From Salimicrobium halophilum (lineage in GTDB: Bacteria > Bacillota > Bacilli > Bacillales > Halobacillaceae), in contig NZ_FNEV01000015.1 of the NCBI RefSeq assembly GCF_900100295.1, positions 1-39,587 on the forward strand: a DNA stretch of 39,587 nt, given 5' to 3'. Shown here in pieces: positions 30,323-37,474 of the stretch. Every line of letters begins with the position of its first letter. Within the stretch, counting starts at the first letter, position 1. The notes under the pieces are model-generated. The model saw only the letters and a program-made list of their open reading frames with translations. It was not told the origin of the DNA and searched no databases. The translations under genes and the position numbers were made by a program.

Positions 30323-30486
30323 TAGCTTCGCTCCTTTTTCAGTTCACTAATATCCGTGATCATGGACATTTGCATGAAAAGAATACCAAGTATCATTAGT
30401 GAAACTGATGTGTGAAAAGAGTCTATAAACAATGTTGAGAAAAACAGTGCAACAGAGAGTATTTGGTAAATTGGTTTCATCTTCAT
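30322..30486 (-). CDS. 54-residue membrane protein, unknown
   Basis: Reads MKMKPIYQILSVALFFSTLFIDSFHTSVSLMILGILFMQMSMITDISELKKERS. Two hydrophobic helices (about 7-21 and 27-44) and a charged tail. The ATG overlaps the upstream stop (ATGA), and the stop shares a base with the next ATG (TAATG), so it is clearly part of the operon. Function unknown. Confidence 0.68.
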   Translation of the reverse strand: MKMKPIYQILSVALFFSTLFIDSFHTSVSLMILGILFMQMSMITDISELKKERS

Positions 30487-30695
30487 TCCGATTCCTCCAT
30501 CTCTTCTATAATGAGTTTGTAGTGGTGATCTAAAGCAATCCCTTCGTACAGTTCAATTCTCTCGGACTGTTGTCTGATGGTTTGTACAAGCTCTTTTACA
30601 TCATCCATTCGGTGTAGTACATGATCGATCCCTTTTGTGTGCATGAGTACGTTGTTTAAGTCTTTTTGAATCTCTTCCACTCGCTTCATATCCAT
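30483..30695 (-). CDS. 70-residue coiled-coil protein, unknown
   Basis: Reads MDMKRVEEIQKDLNNVLMHTKGIDHVLHRMDDVKELVQTIRQQSERIELYEGIALDHHYKLIIEEMEESE. The ATG at 30695 has AGGAGG 8 bases upstream. Heptad-like helical sequence in nearly the whole length. No family recognised. Confidence 0.66.
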   Translation of the reverse strand: MDMKRVEEIQKDLNNVLMHTKGIDHVLHRMDDVKELVQTIRQQSERIELYEGIALDHHYKLIIEEMEESE

Positions 30696-30707
30696 CACTC
30701 TTACCTC

Positions 30708-30818
30708 CTATACAAATATCAGATAGCTGAATGTTTTCGGTTGGCTCTGATACACAATCACCCTGGTCAAAAGCTGGCCGTCCACTTCTTCGGTGTATTC
30801 TTTGACCCAGCGCTTCAT
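30708..30818 (-). CDS. 36-residue small protein, unknown
   Basis: Reads MKRWVKEYTEEVDGQLLTRVIVYQSQPKTFSYLIFV. The ATG is 6 bases past the dUTPase stop, and the Shine-Dalgarno is weak (CGGAACGGAT). The stop TAG overlaps the AGGAGG of the next gene. The reading is plausible from its place in a packed operon, but evidence is moderate. Confidence 0.45.
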   Translation of the reverse strand: MKRWVKEYTEEVDGQLLTRVIVYQSQPKTFSYLIFV

Positions 30819-30821
30819 GGT

Positions 30822-31310
30822 TTAATATCCGTTCCGTTGACGAAGGTGGTTTTCCAGATTCTTTGTCTTATAAGCTGTTTCGATTTCTTCTTCGGTGAAA
30901 CAGAGCATCTTCCCGAGCCCTCGAAATAAATCAAAGAGGATGATATAGTTTCTTTTTGATTTAAGATCATCAAAAGCACTAAGTTGTCTAAAGAGAGCGT
31001 TGAATTGCTGAGTTATCGTTTCAGCTTCGAAAGCTCCAGTTTCAGAAGCTTCCATCGGAATGACTCCTTCTAACCCGAGACTCAAGATAAAACTGAAGCA
31101 ATCTGCGTACTCTTCGAGCATCTTCTGTCTACGGGGCGTCTGGTCTTCACTCCAGAATTTGAACCTTCTCCATTCGTTCGCAAGCTCCCCAAGTTCAACA
31201 TAAAGAGCCAGTACCTTCTCCTTCATTAGATCCTCATCTTGCAATCCTTTTCTATCTCTGATGTGGTAATCGAGACCGCCCTGGATCTCGTACAGTTCCG
31301 TTAGATTCAT
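30822..31310 (-). CDS. Dimeric dUTPase (all-alpha, MazG superfamily)
   Basis: A 162-residue dUTPase_2 family protein that hydrolyses dUTP to dUMP and keeps uracil out of phage DNA. The metal-binding motif reads ELGELANEWRRFKFWS (E39, E42, W47) and the second site is EEYADCFSFILSLGLE (E67, D70). The N-terminal helix LTELYEIQGGLDYHI is also typical. The gene lies next to the DNA polymerase gene, where such enzymes usually are. AGGAGGACGAGTGA precedes the ATG. Confidence 0.92.
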   Translation of the reverse strand: MNLTELYEIQGGLDYHIRDRKGLQDEDLMKEKVLALYVELGELANEWRRFKFWSEDQTPRRQKMLEEYADCFSFILSLGLEGVIPMEASETGAFEAETITQQFNALFRQLSAFDDLKSKRNYIILFDLFRGLGKMLCFTEEEIETAYKTKNLENHLRQRNGY

Positions 31311-31559
31311 TCACTCGTCCTCCTCTACACGGAGAGCGTATTCTTCTCGACTGATAGGTTCGAAATGTTCTGGTGCAATCCCCATTTGTCCAGCTACCAT
31401 GTACTTGATGTTTTCGTGAAAATTGTTATAGTCTTTCTCTTCAAGATCCACTCCGTTACCAGCGCTTACCTGTGTGTATGCTGGTCGGTCGTTGCCTTCC
31501 CCGTCATGCGCAATGCCTGCTTCTGCTGAAATGCGGTAACAAAATATCGGTTCTTTCAT
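31311..31559 (-). CDS. 82-residue acidic protein, unknown
   Basis: Reads MKEPIFCYRISAEAGIAHDGEGNDRPAYTQVSAGNGVDLEEKDYNNFHENIKYMVAGQMGIAPEHFEPISREEYALRVEEDE. GGAGGATTAGAA before the ATG. It lies between the DNA polymerase and dUTPase genes and stops right next to the dUTPase start. Conserved-looking but without a family I know. Confidence 0.68.
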   Translation of the reverse strand: MKEPIFCYRISAEAGIAHDGEGNDRPAYTQVSAGNGVDLEEKDYNNFHENIKYMVAGQMGIAPEHFEPISREEYALRVEEDE

Positions 31560-31570
31560 TTCTAATCCTC

Positions 31571-33511
31571 CTAATCTTTCATATAGAATTCTGCTTCAAA
31601 GCCGTCTGCTGCAAGGGGTAACCCTTCGGCCCAGCTGACTGGCTCTCCCATGACTTTCTCTACTTTCTCGAGAGCTTCCGTATCATCTTCCGGCACTTCC
31701 AGCACCACTTCATCGTGTACGTGCATGACGTTGGAATAGCCGATGTCGTTCAGTCGTTCGATAGCAATACCCAGAATATCCCGGGACACAGCTTGTACAA
31801 TGTTCTCCACCCATTTGCCGCCATAGGCATCGATTTTCACCCATTTGTTCTTATCGTTCAGCCCGTAGTGAGCGACAGCTTCACGACCGAATTTGTTCTC
31901 GGTGATGTGAGGTTTCGCATAAGCAAGGCTTCGGCCACTGGGAAGGTCGATGAAGAGAAATCCTCTCTCCCGTCGAAAGGTGAGACCATGCGTCTTCATG
32001 ATCTTTTTATCCTTTACTGCTGTCAGAGCTGCCTGATCACAGGCATACCAGAAATTCTTGATATTCGGGTTCGCTTCCCGCCATTTATCGACCAGAGGGC
32101 GAAGATCTGATTCTTCCATCCCCATGTTCAAAGCGCCCATGTTGATAAGCGCTCCGGGACCGCCCTGATATCCAAGAGCCAGTTCCGCGACTTTCCCTTT
32201 CTGTCGTTCCGGACTTCCTTTGGATATCGACTCGACCGGGATTTTGAACATTTGAGCAGCTGATGCTTCATAGATCTTGCCATGAGTGTTGAACACGTCC
32301 AGACGCCACTGCTCTCCTGCAAGCCAGGCAATCACCCGAGCTTCAATCGCGGAGAAGTCGGAGATTACAAATTTGTAGCCATCACTCGGAATGAAGCAGG
32401 TGCGCACGAGCTGGCTGAGAATGTTCTGCCGGCTTTCGTTATAGATAAGGTCCAGTCCTTCGAAGTCTTTCTCTTTTACCAATTTCCGTGCGGTACGAAT
32501 ACGGGAGAGGCTCATGTAGTTTTTCGTGAGGTTGTGTACCTGCACGCCTCTGCCGGCCCATCGTCCTGTTTTCGACGCTCCGTAGAACTGGAGAATGCCT
32601 CGGACCCGTTCGTCCTCACAAACCATCTGTTTCATGCGGTCGTATTTCTTTACACTGCTTTTCGAAAGCTCCTGTCTCAGTTTCAGCACCTCATGAATCA
32701 CACCAGATGTATAATGTTCGAGCATGACATCCACCGATTCTTTCTTCAGGTTCTCGATATCTACGCCCTGCTCTTGTAGCCATTTGAGGAGCTGTGTCGG
32801 ACTGTTCGGATTATCGAGACCCGTCAGTTGCCTGGCACGTTGCATCACGTCTTCTTTCGTCTGCTTGTCACAGACTATGGCACCGTCCATCAACTCCGCA
32901 TCCACCCGGACGCCTTTGTCATTGATGCGCTGATCGAGCGCCCAGAGCTTTTGTTCAGAGGTTGGTACCGGAAACTCATCAATCCGTTTTCGGATCGCCC
33001 GTTCCGTCTCTACGTCCTGCACACAATAATCAATGAATTCCTGCCATTTCTCCGGATTATGTTCCGGAAGGTTGCGTGTTCGACCGCCGTTCGTTTTCGT
33101 CGGTTTACAAGGTTTCGAGAAATAGGTGATCAGCTGCTTCCCTGACGCATCTTTCTGTTCATCCAGTTTCAGCACATCTGCGATTTGTGCGAGAGAAGCC
33201 GGCAGTCCGATGCGTGTACTATCGACCATCGTGCATCGCCACTGTTCCGGGGGCATCGCTATGCCGTAATAATGGGAGAAGCAGACCCGTTCGAAGTTGG
33301 CATTGTGAGCCGTTTTTATGACGTCCGGACTTTGCAGGGCTTCAAAGAATTCATGCTGATTCTCTTCACTCAGTACCTGGACCGGTTCATCATCGAACGC
33401 AAAGGCTGTAATCAGAATGTCGAAACTTTCATGTTCGGCGTATCGATAAGCGCCGACTTTCTTGATATCTAAGTCACAATAGGTTTCTATATCCACGCTC
33501 ATCTGAGTCAT
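31571..33511 (-). CDS. DNA polymerase, family A
   Basis: About 646 residues from the ATG at 33511 (AAAGGATGG lies 5 bases before it; an earlier ATG at 33520 touches that motif). The exonuclease domain has DIETYCDLD at the N-terminus, AHNANFE and CVQDVETERAI. The polymerase has SKTGRWAGRGVQVHNL, motif A FVISDFSAIEARVIAWLAGE, motif B RQKGKVAELALGYQGG and motif C VMHVHDEVVLEV. With the VapE-type primase and DUF2815 protein it forms the phage's own replication set. Confidence 0.95.
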   Translation of the reverse strand: MTQMSVDIETYCDLDIKKVGAYRYAEHESFDILITAFAFDDEPVQVLSEENQHEFFEALQSPDVIKTAHNANFERVCFSHYYGIAMPPEQWRCTMVDSTRIGLPASLAQIADVLKLDEQKDASGKQLITYFSKPCKPTKTNGGRTRNLPEHNPEKWQEFIDYCVQDVETERAIRKRIDEFPVPTSEQKLWALDQRINDKGVRVDAELMDGAIVCDKQTKEDVMQRARQLTGLDNPNSPTQLLKWLQEQGVDIENLKKESVDVMLEHYTSGVIHEVLKLRQELSKSSVKKYDRMKQMVCEDERVRGILQFYGASKTGRWAGRGVQVHNLTKNYMSLSRIRTARKLVKEKDFEGLDLIYNESRQNILSQLVRTCFIPSDGYKFVISDFSAIEARVIAWLAGEQWRLDVFNTHGKIYEASAAQMFKIPVESISKGSPERQKGKVAELALGYQGGPGALINMGALNMGMEESDLRPLVDKWREANPNIKNFWYACDQAALTAVKDKKIMKTHGLTFRRERGFLFIDLPSGRSLAYAKPHITENKFGREAVAHYGLNDKNKWVKIDAYGGKWVENIVQAVSRDILGIAIERLNDIGYSNVMHVHDEVVLEVPEDDTEALEKVEKVMGEPVSWAEGLPLAADGFEAEFYMKD

Positions 33512-33533
33512 GACATCCATCCTTTTCTAAAGC

Positions 33534-33557
33534 AAAAGGGGATTCCGTAGAACCCCC
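33534..33557 (-). terminator. Attenuator-like terminator between DUF2815 and polymerase genes
   Basis: Minus-strand stem GGGGGTTC/GAATCCCC (8 pairs, one G-T, TACG loop) and then TTTTGCTTT. It lies 9 bases after the DUF2815 stop and before the polymerase start. Since the operon continues, partial termination that lowers polymerase level relative to the binding protein is likely. Confidence 0.5.
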
Positions 33558-33565
33558 TATCGCCC

Positions 33566-34129
33566 TTAAATCAAGTCGTCATCATCTGTGTCCAGTTCAT
33601 CGAAGTCTTCATCTGCAGTGGATCCGCCACTCAGCATTTCCCCGTCACGGATTTTCTGGATGTTTCCGAGACCTGCAGCGATCCCTTTGTTTCCATTCGT
33701 GTTGAAGGCAAAGAAGTTTACAGATGCTCGGATAAAGCAACCGGAGTAAACGGCTGTCGTATCTGTAATCTTATTCTTATACGCGTCTACGATCTGCGGT
33801 TGCCCCTGACTGGCGTTTCGGTTCGCATTGATGAAGTAACTGTTTTTATAAGCTTCATCGTCTTCCCGTTCCTCATCTCCATCTCGGAGAGGTGTTTTCA
33901 AGGTATTGGGAATCTTGCCACCGAATTTTGCCTTTCCGTCCTGTTTCGCTTCTTCGATTGCCTCTTCAATAGCTTTGATGGTTTCGGTATCATCTTTCGA
34001 AATGATCAAGCTGACCGAGTATTTCTCGTCACTGCCGTTGATGGATTCCGGCTCCCAGACTTTTGCATAAGAGGCGCGAACCTCACCTGTGATTACTTTT
34101 GTTCCGTTACGTTTCGCTGAAATTGCCAT
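33566..34129 (-). CDS. DUF2815 protein, probable ssDNA-binding protein
   Basis: A 187-residue DUF2815 protein. Conserved parts: VITGEVRASYAKVWEPESINGSDEKYSVSLIISKDD, then GGKIPNTLKTPLRDGDEERE, then YFINANRNASQGQPQIVDAYKNKI and GCFIRASVNFFAFNTNGNKGIAAGLGNIQKIRDG. The C-terminal tail is very acidic (DEDFDELDTDDDDLI), as in SSBs that bind partner enzymes. It lies between DUF2800 and the polymerase, the usual combination. Confidence 0.9.
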   Translation of the reverse strand: MAISAKRNGTKVITGEVRASYAKVWEPESINGSDEKYSVSLIISKDDTETIKAIEEAIEEAKQDGKAKFGGKIPNTLKTPLRDGDEEREDDEAYKNSYFINANRNASQGQPQIVDAYKNKITDTTAVYSGCFIRASVNFFAFNTNGNKGIAAGLGNIQKIRDGEMLSGGSTADEDFDELDTDDDDLI

Positions 34130-34150
34130 AGTTGTATCTCTCCCTTTTCG

Positions 34151-35320
34151 TTAATTAATGGTGTCAAAATCGTTGTCGGCACTGTTCATTTCCGGTCGTT
34201 TGTCGCTCTCCGGAACAAGCGCAGGCTTCCCTGGTGGTTTTGCGATATAGTCTTTCAGTTTCTCTTCGACCGTTTTCTTCCCGATCTTCTTCTCCAGTTT
34301 TGAGATGGAGAGCAGTTTCTTCTCAATCAGCTCGTCTTCATCGTGCTCGTCCTTCAATAGTTCGAGAATCTTCCCCTCGTCCTTATAGGTACGTCGGCTT
34401 CGTCCCTCGACAACTTTCCATCCTTCGAAGGACTTTCCATCTTTCGCTTGCTGCAGGGCGTAGTCCTGCACGTCTTTCGCCCATTTCTGGACCGCATCTG
34501 CTTCAAACAGGATGTCTGCAATCTCATCACTGGAAAGCAGGTTCGGATCCTTCAGCTTGTTCTTCATGTTCAGGTAATGGTTTGCACGTGCTTTGCAGGT
34601 ATGCTTCACCTTACAGAAACGACAGTGCTCTCCTGGCACAAACGACCCTTCTTCGTTCCATGCCTCTTCCGCCCGTGGTCGTACATAATCTTCACCCCAT
34701 GTTTTCAGATCTTCCACTGGCAGTCGTTCTGTTGATAGATTGTTGAGTCGCGGCTGAATAATCGTCATGGCCACTTCCTGCACGTCTTCGATCATGTCGA
34801 AGATATCAAGAGCTCCTAACCCGTAGAGCCGTAGCTGAGGATTGTCGATGGCCGAAACCTCGATGCCTTTTCCGAACTTCAGATCGATGATCTCGAGCAC
34901 CCCGCCGTTATAGACGATCACGTCACCGGTACCGAACGATTCCGGGACATAGGTGCTGAGGTCCAGTTGTTCTTCGAACATCAACGTCGGCTCCGTATCA
35001 GCTCTTGCCTTCGCTTCATTGATGTGTTCTTCGACCTGATCGACGTACTCTTTCACGTAGTCGTGCAGCTCTTCCGAATAGTATTCATTCTGTTTCCGTT
35101 TCTTCAGTTCGGCGTTGAACTTCCGTTTCGTCATGCCTTGATACAGGTGAGCAAAGTGGAGTTCTGATAGTTCGTGAGCAAACGTTCCTTCTTCGGCAAA
35201 GGTGCTTGTCGTATCTGCGATGCCTTTCTCCATGGATGGGGACGCCGTACATACCAGCCACCGGTGAGCCCCGGAAGCTGATAGCAAGGCGTGTCCGCGT
35301 TCCGAGTGATTTACACTCAT
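34151..35320 (-). CDS. DUF2800 protein, RecB-like nuclease domain
   Basis: A 389-residue protein of the DUF2800 family (PD-(D/E)XK, Cas4/RecB-like). Features: HRWLVCTASP at the N-terminus, a Q-E-T motif analogue, GTGDVIVYNGGVLEIIDLKFGKGIEVSAIDNPQLRLYGLGA (D of GTGD and DLK catalytic-type), TIIQPR, and HCRFCKVKHTCKARA with cysteines that could hold a metal cluster. It probably acts in phage recombination or end processing with DUF2815. The ATG overlaps the previous stop (ATGA). Confidence 0.92.
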   Translation of the reverse strand: MSVNHSERGHALLSASGAHRWLVCTASPSMEKGIADTTSTFAEEGTFAHELSELHFAHLYQGMTKRKFNAELKKRKQNEYYSEELHDYVKEYVDQVEEHINEAKARADTEPTLMFEEQLDLSTYVPESFGTGDVIVYNGGVLEIIDLKFGKGIEVSAIDNPQLRLYGLGALDIFDMIEDVQEVAMTIIQPRLNNLSTERLPVEDLKTWGEDYVRPRAEEAWNEEGSFVPGEHCRFCKVKHTCKARANHYLNMKNKLKDPNLLSSDEIADILFEADAVQKWAKDVQDYALQQAKDGKSFEGWKVVEGRSRRTYKDEGKILELLKDEHDEDELIEKKLLSISKLEKKIGKKTVEEKLKDYIAKPPGKPALVPESDKRPEMNSADNDFDTIN

Positions 35321-35709
35321 TGCATGTTCTCCTCGACAAAGGCCATGTACTCATCGAAGTATTTCTCCGGAAGATTACTCACCTTGTCCACGTCTCTTTC
35401 AGATAAGAAGCTCTTCAGCTTTTCTCGGTTCGCTTTATCCGCCTGGATGAATTCACGGGTTTTCGCTGTGATCGTATCCATCGTGAAATTTGATTTCTGT
35501 TCAGGCTCGTCGTTCTTCTCTTCTTTGGCAGGAGCTTTTTCTTCTTTCGGCGCTTCCTGCTTTGTTTCTGGTTTATTTTTGCCTACAGGCTCTTCATCCT
35601 TTTGAGCCTCTGGTAGATTTACCGGGTATTCAAAGTTTCCGAGAACCTGAGCAAGCGTATGAATCGCTGACTCCAGTCCTTCTGCATCGATCTTCACTTT
35701 AATTTCCAT
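35317..35709 (-). CDS. 130-residue protein with Lys/Glu/Pro linker, unknown
   Basis: The ATG at 35709 has AGGAGGC 8 bases upstream. The protein has an N-terminal domain MEIKVKIDAEGLESAIHTLAQVLG, a low-complexity P/E/K linker (about residues 35-80), and a helical C-terminal domain TITAKTREFIQADKANREKLKSFLSERDVDKVSNLPEKYFDEYMAF. The C-terminal part resembles small phage domains found beside single-strand annealing genes. I cannot name a family. Translationally coupled to DUF2800. Confidence 0.7.
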   Translation of the reverse strand: MEIKVKIDAEGLESAIHTLAQVLGNFEYPVNLPEAQKDEEPVGKNKPETKQEAPKEEKAPAKEEKNDEPEQKSNFTMDTITAKTREFIQADKANREKLKSFLSERDVDKVSNLPEKYFDEYMAFVEENMQ

Positions 35710-35737
35710 AGATAGGTGCCTCCTGATGTGATATAGT

Positions 35738-35790
35738 AAAGATAGGTTATATCTTTTTTGGTAGGCCACGTTGCAGCGTGGTCTTTTTTA
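35738..35790 (+). terminator. Two terminator-like hairpins on the plus strand
   Basis: AAAGATA-GGTTA-TATCTTT followed by TTT (35738-35759), then GGCCACG-TTGCAG-CGTGGTC followed by TTTTTT (35764-35790). Both have T runs only on the plus strand, while all genes around are on the minus strand. They may stop antisense transcripts. Confidence 0.45.
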
Positions 35791-35931
35791 ATGCTCATAT
35801 TTTTGAAGTGCAGCTAAGGTGGTCGCTTTTGCGTTGAGCAGGATTGCGAGTGCTTCTTCACTGGTTGCGTGTTGGATGTTGCGGTCGATCGTCTTCAATG
35901 TTTCAACCAGTTGAGTTTTAAATCGTTTCAT
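35788..35931 (-). CDS. 47-residue helical protein, unknown
   Basis: Reads MKRFKTQLVETLKTIDRNIQHATSEEALAILLNAKATTLAALQKYEH. The ATG at 35931 has GGGAGG 7 bases upstream; the longer frame has none. Two helices. No family recognised. Confidence 0.66.
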   Translation of the reverse strand: MKRFKTQLVETLKTIDRNIQHATSEEALAILLNAKATTLAALQKYEH

Positions 35932-35933
35932 CT

Positions 35934-36164
35934 TCAAGCCTCCCTTCGTAATGGAATAACGTTCTCGTACCACCCGACCAAATCCGTGTATAGTGGATAG
36001 CCGAGATCGGCGTAGCACTCATGACAGCAGAACATATCTGAATGTGGATGGTACGTTTCAACATCCATCCGGACATATTCATGCGGAGACATCTCCATTT
36101 CAAATGCTTCCTTCGCATACCTTTCAATCTGTGCGGGTGTGCGCTGGCATCGGATACATTGCAT
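35934..36164 (-). CDS. 76-residue protein with two CxxC-type pairs
   Basis: Reads MQCIRCQRTPAQIERYAKEAFEMEMSPHEYVRMDVETYHPHSDMFCCHECYADLGYPLYTDLVGWYENVIPLRREA. C3-x2-C6 and C47-x2-C50 with a nearby C46 probably hold zinc. GGGAGGTGAGAAAAG precedes the ATG. Similar small zinc proteins are frequent in early phage operons. Function unknown. Confidence 0.7.
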   Translation of the reverse strand: MQCIRCQRTPAQIERYAKEAFEMEMSPHEYVRMDVETYHPHSDMFCCHECYADLGYPLYTDLVGWYENVIPLRREA

Positions 36165-36196
36165 CTTTTCTCACCTCCCATATAGGATAAACAGCT

Positions 36197-36430
36197 TCAA
36201 ATACTGATACCGGCTATTTTCAGTTGACCGCCATGCCTAGTGGCCATTAGCTGACCGGCTTCATTAAGCGTTTCTTTCAAGTAGAATTCCTCTTCATCAA
36301 ACCAGTAGATTTCATCACCGACGAATACTTCATTGTCTCCCGCGTCATACCCGAAAAGGTTATCGTCCTTCCAGTTATTCAGCCCGGTGCGATTGACTCT
36401 GCTTATTTCCGGGTGCTCGATGTCTTTCAT
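36197..36430 (-). CDS. YqaI-like protein
   Basis: A 77-residue protein with the pattern of the YqaI family of the B. subtilis skin element: an N-terminal HPEISRVNRTG, the FGYDAGDNEVFVGDEIYWFDEEEFYLKETL core (G-Y-D-x-x-G-x-E-V/I-x-x-G-D-E-I) and a hydrophobic end. Function unknown. Located in the early operon shortly after the excisionase-like gene. Confidence 0.75.
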   Translation of the reverse strand: MKDIEHPEISRVNRTGLNNWKDDNLFGYDAGDNEVFVGDEIYWFDEEEFYLKETLNEAGQLMATRHGGQLKIAGISI

Positions 36431-36676
36431 TCAAAGGCTCCTTTCTTCCGATACTGTTTTGTACAGTTCCATCAAATGCGGATTCGCTTCATTGAAAGCC
36501 GCCTTATGCATCATTGGAATGTGGAAAGTCCGTTCCAGGTCTGTCATCAGGTGTGCGAGCCTTACATCGCGATTGGTATTGTTACCATTCAAGATATCGA
36601 TAAGGCGTTTCTGATACCCGTACATTTCACCAGTTGTCATTTGCTGGTCCATTGTCCATGCGTTGCGTCCGATCAT
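36431..36676 (-). CDS. 81-residue early-operon protein, unknown
   Basis: From the ATG at 36676 (GGAGGGGTGACG upstream) it reads MIGRNAWTMDQQMTTGEMYGYQKRLIDILNGNNTNRDVRLAHLMTDLERTFHIPMMHKAAFNEANPHLMELYKTVSEERSL. Helical, and probably related to small YqaH-region or RusA-associated proteins only by location. It stops one base from the YqaI-like start. Confidence 0.68.
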   Translation of the reverse strand: MIGRNAWTMDQQMTTGEMYGYQKRLIDILNGNNTNRDVRLAHLMTDLERTFHIPMMHKAAFNEANPHLMELYKTVSEERSL

Positions 36677-36690
36677 CGTCACCCCTCCTT

Positions 36691-36783
36691 TCATAGATTG
36701 CTAACCAACGACCAGTACAGAAACACGAGTGACAGTATCCATAAAGTGAAATGGATAACACTATGTCGTTGATTCTGGGTCAT
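36691..36783 (-). CDS. 30-residue membrane peptide, unknown
   Basis: Reads MTQNQRHSVIHFTLWILSLVFLYWSLVSNL. The start overlaps the last codons of the excisionase-like gene by 23 bases in another frame and has GAGGAGGGACAAG upstream. Residues 10-29 are one hydrophobic helix. The good ribosome-binding site supports it; function unknown. Confidence 0.55.
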   Translation of the reverse strand: MTQNQRHSVIHFTLWILSLVFLYWSLVSNL

Positions 36784-36970
36784 CTTGTCCCTCCTCGCTT
36801 TCTGGATCTAACCATCTCTCAATAGAATCGATATCGAAGATAATTTTTGATCCAATCTTTTTATGAGGAATCCTGTTCTGCTTCACGAGACGGTAAATGA
36901 ACGATTTGGATAACTTGTTTCCTGTCTCCTCTAAATATTTAACAAGCCCCTTCACATCCGTTCTCTTCAT
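36761..36970 (-). CDS. Excisionase/AlpA-type HTH protein
   Basis: A 69-residue winged-helix HTH_17 protein: MKRTDVKGLVKYLEETGNKLSKSFIYRLVKQNRIPHKKIGSKIIFDIDSIERWLDPE. The typical pattern 'S-x-x-I-Y-R-L-V-x-x-x-x-I-P-H-x-K-I-G-x-K-I-x-F-x-x-x-x-I-x-x-W-L' is clear. Such proteins serve as excisionases or as early regulators. It stands second in the early operon, one base after the Cro-like gene, so excision at induction is a likely role. Confidence 0.88.
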   Translation of the reverse strand: MKRTDVKGLVKYLEETGNKLSKSFIYRLVKQNRIPHKKIGSKIIFDIDSIERWLDPESEEGQDDPESTT

Positions 36971-37168
36971 TCACACCACCTTCTTGTTGATATCTAAGAT
37001 TTTGCAAATTTGTTTAATGTGTTTCTGAGCTTTTTCTCCACTTCTGCGACCGTGAATGATATCGGAAACGTAAGCACTTGATACATTTAGCATTTCAGCA
37101 AGATCTTTCTGACGCATATCTCGCCTGAATAGTTCGTTCTTAACACGCGCCGCCAAGTCTTTTGACAT
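36971..37168 (-). CDS. Cro-like XRE-family DNA-binding protein
   Basis: A 65-residue HTH_3 protein: ARVKNELFRRDMRQKDLAEMLNVSSAYVSDIIHGRRSGEKAQKHIKQICKILDI. It is the first gene of the leftward early operon, divergent from the CI-like repressor, which is the position of Cro. AAGAGGGTG lies before the ATG. It probably binds the TTAGCTAA sites between the two regulators. Confidence 0.9.
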   Translation of the reverse strand: MSKDLAARVKNELFRRDMRQKDLAEMLNVSSAYVSDIIHGRRSGEKAQKHIKQICKILDINKKVV

Positions 37169-37474
37169 GATTACACCCTCTTTCTTTAATAAAATAAGCT
37201 AAAAAGTTAGCTAATTCTTTAATAAGCATTGACTTAAATTAAAGAAAATTATAGACTAAAGACATAGCTAAATAAGACTTAAAAAAGCCTGTAAGCGCAC
37301 ATTTTAACGTTGGGGAACGGGTAAAATGCTTTTGTAAAGGTAGTCTTTTTTGTACTCTTTTTTAGCTAACTAATTAGCTTATGAACAAAGTATATTAAAG
37401 AACTTTGTAGAAGTCAACTAAATTTCTACAAAAATCTTTAATTGAATCGTTCTGGCTTCCAGAGGATGATTGAT
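37169..37474. promoter_or_regulatory. Lysogeny-switch region with TTAGCTAA operator-like sites
   Basis: This 306-bp non-coding stretch holds 8-bp palindrome-like sites: TAAGCTAA 37195-37202 and TTAGCTAA 37207-37214 (12 bp step), ATAGCTAA 37264-37271, TTAGCTAA 37362-37369 and TTAGCTTA 37374-37381 (again 12 bp). A leftward -10 TATAAT (37248-37253) lies near the single site. A second perfect 9-bp inverted repeat, TTTGTAGAA (37404-37412) with TTCTACAAA (37424-37432), lies just upstream of the repressor. Confidence 0.7.

Noticed and set aside
34151-35320. Cas4-type nuclease suggesting a CRISPR locus
   Set aside because: The whole-protein pattern and the neighbours (DUF2815, polymerase) are those of phage DUF2800 proteins; no other cas gene is present.
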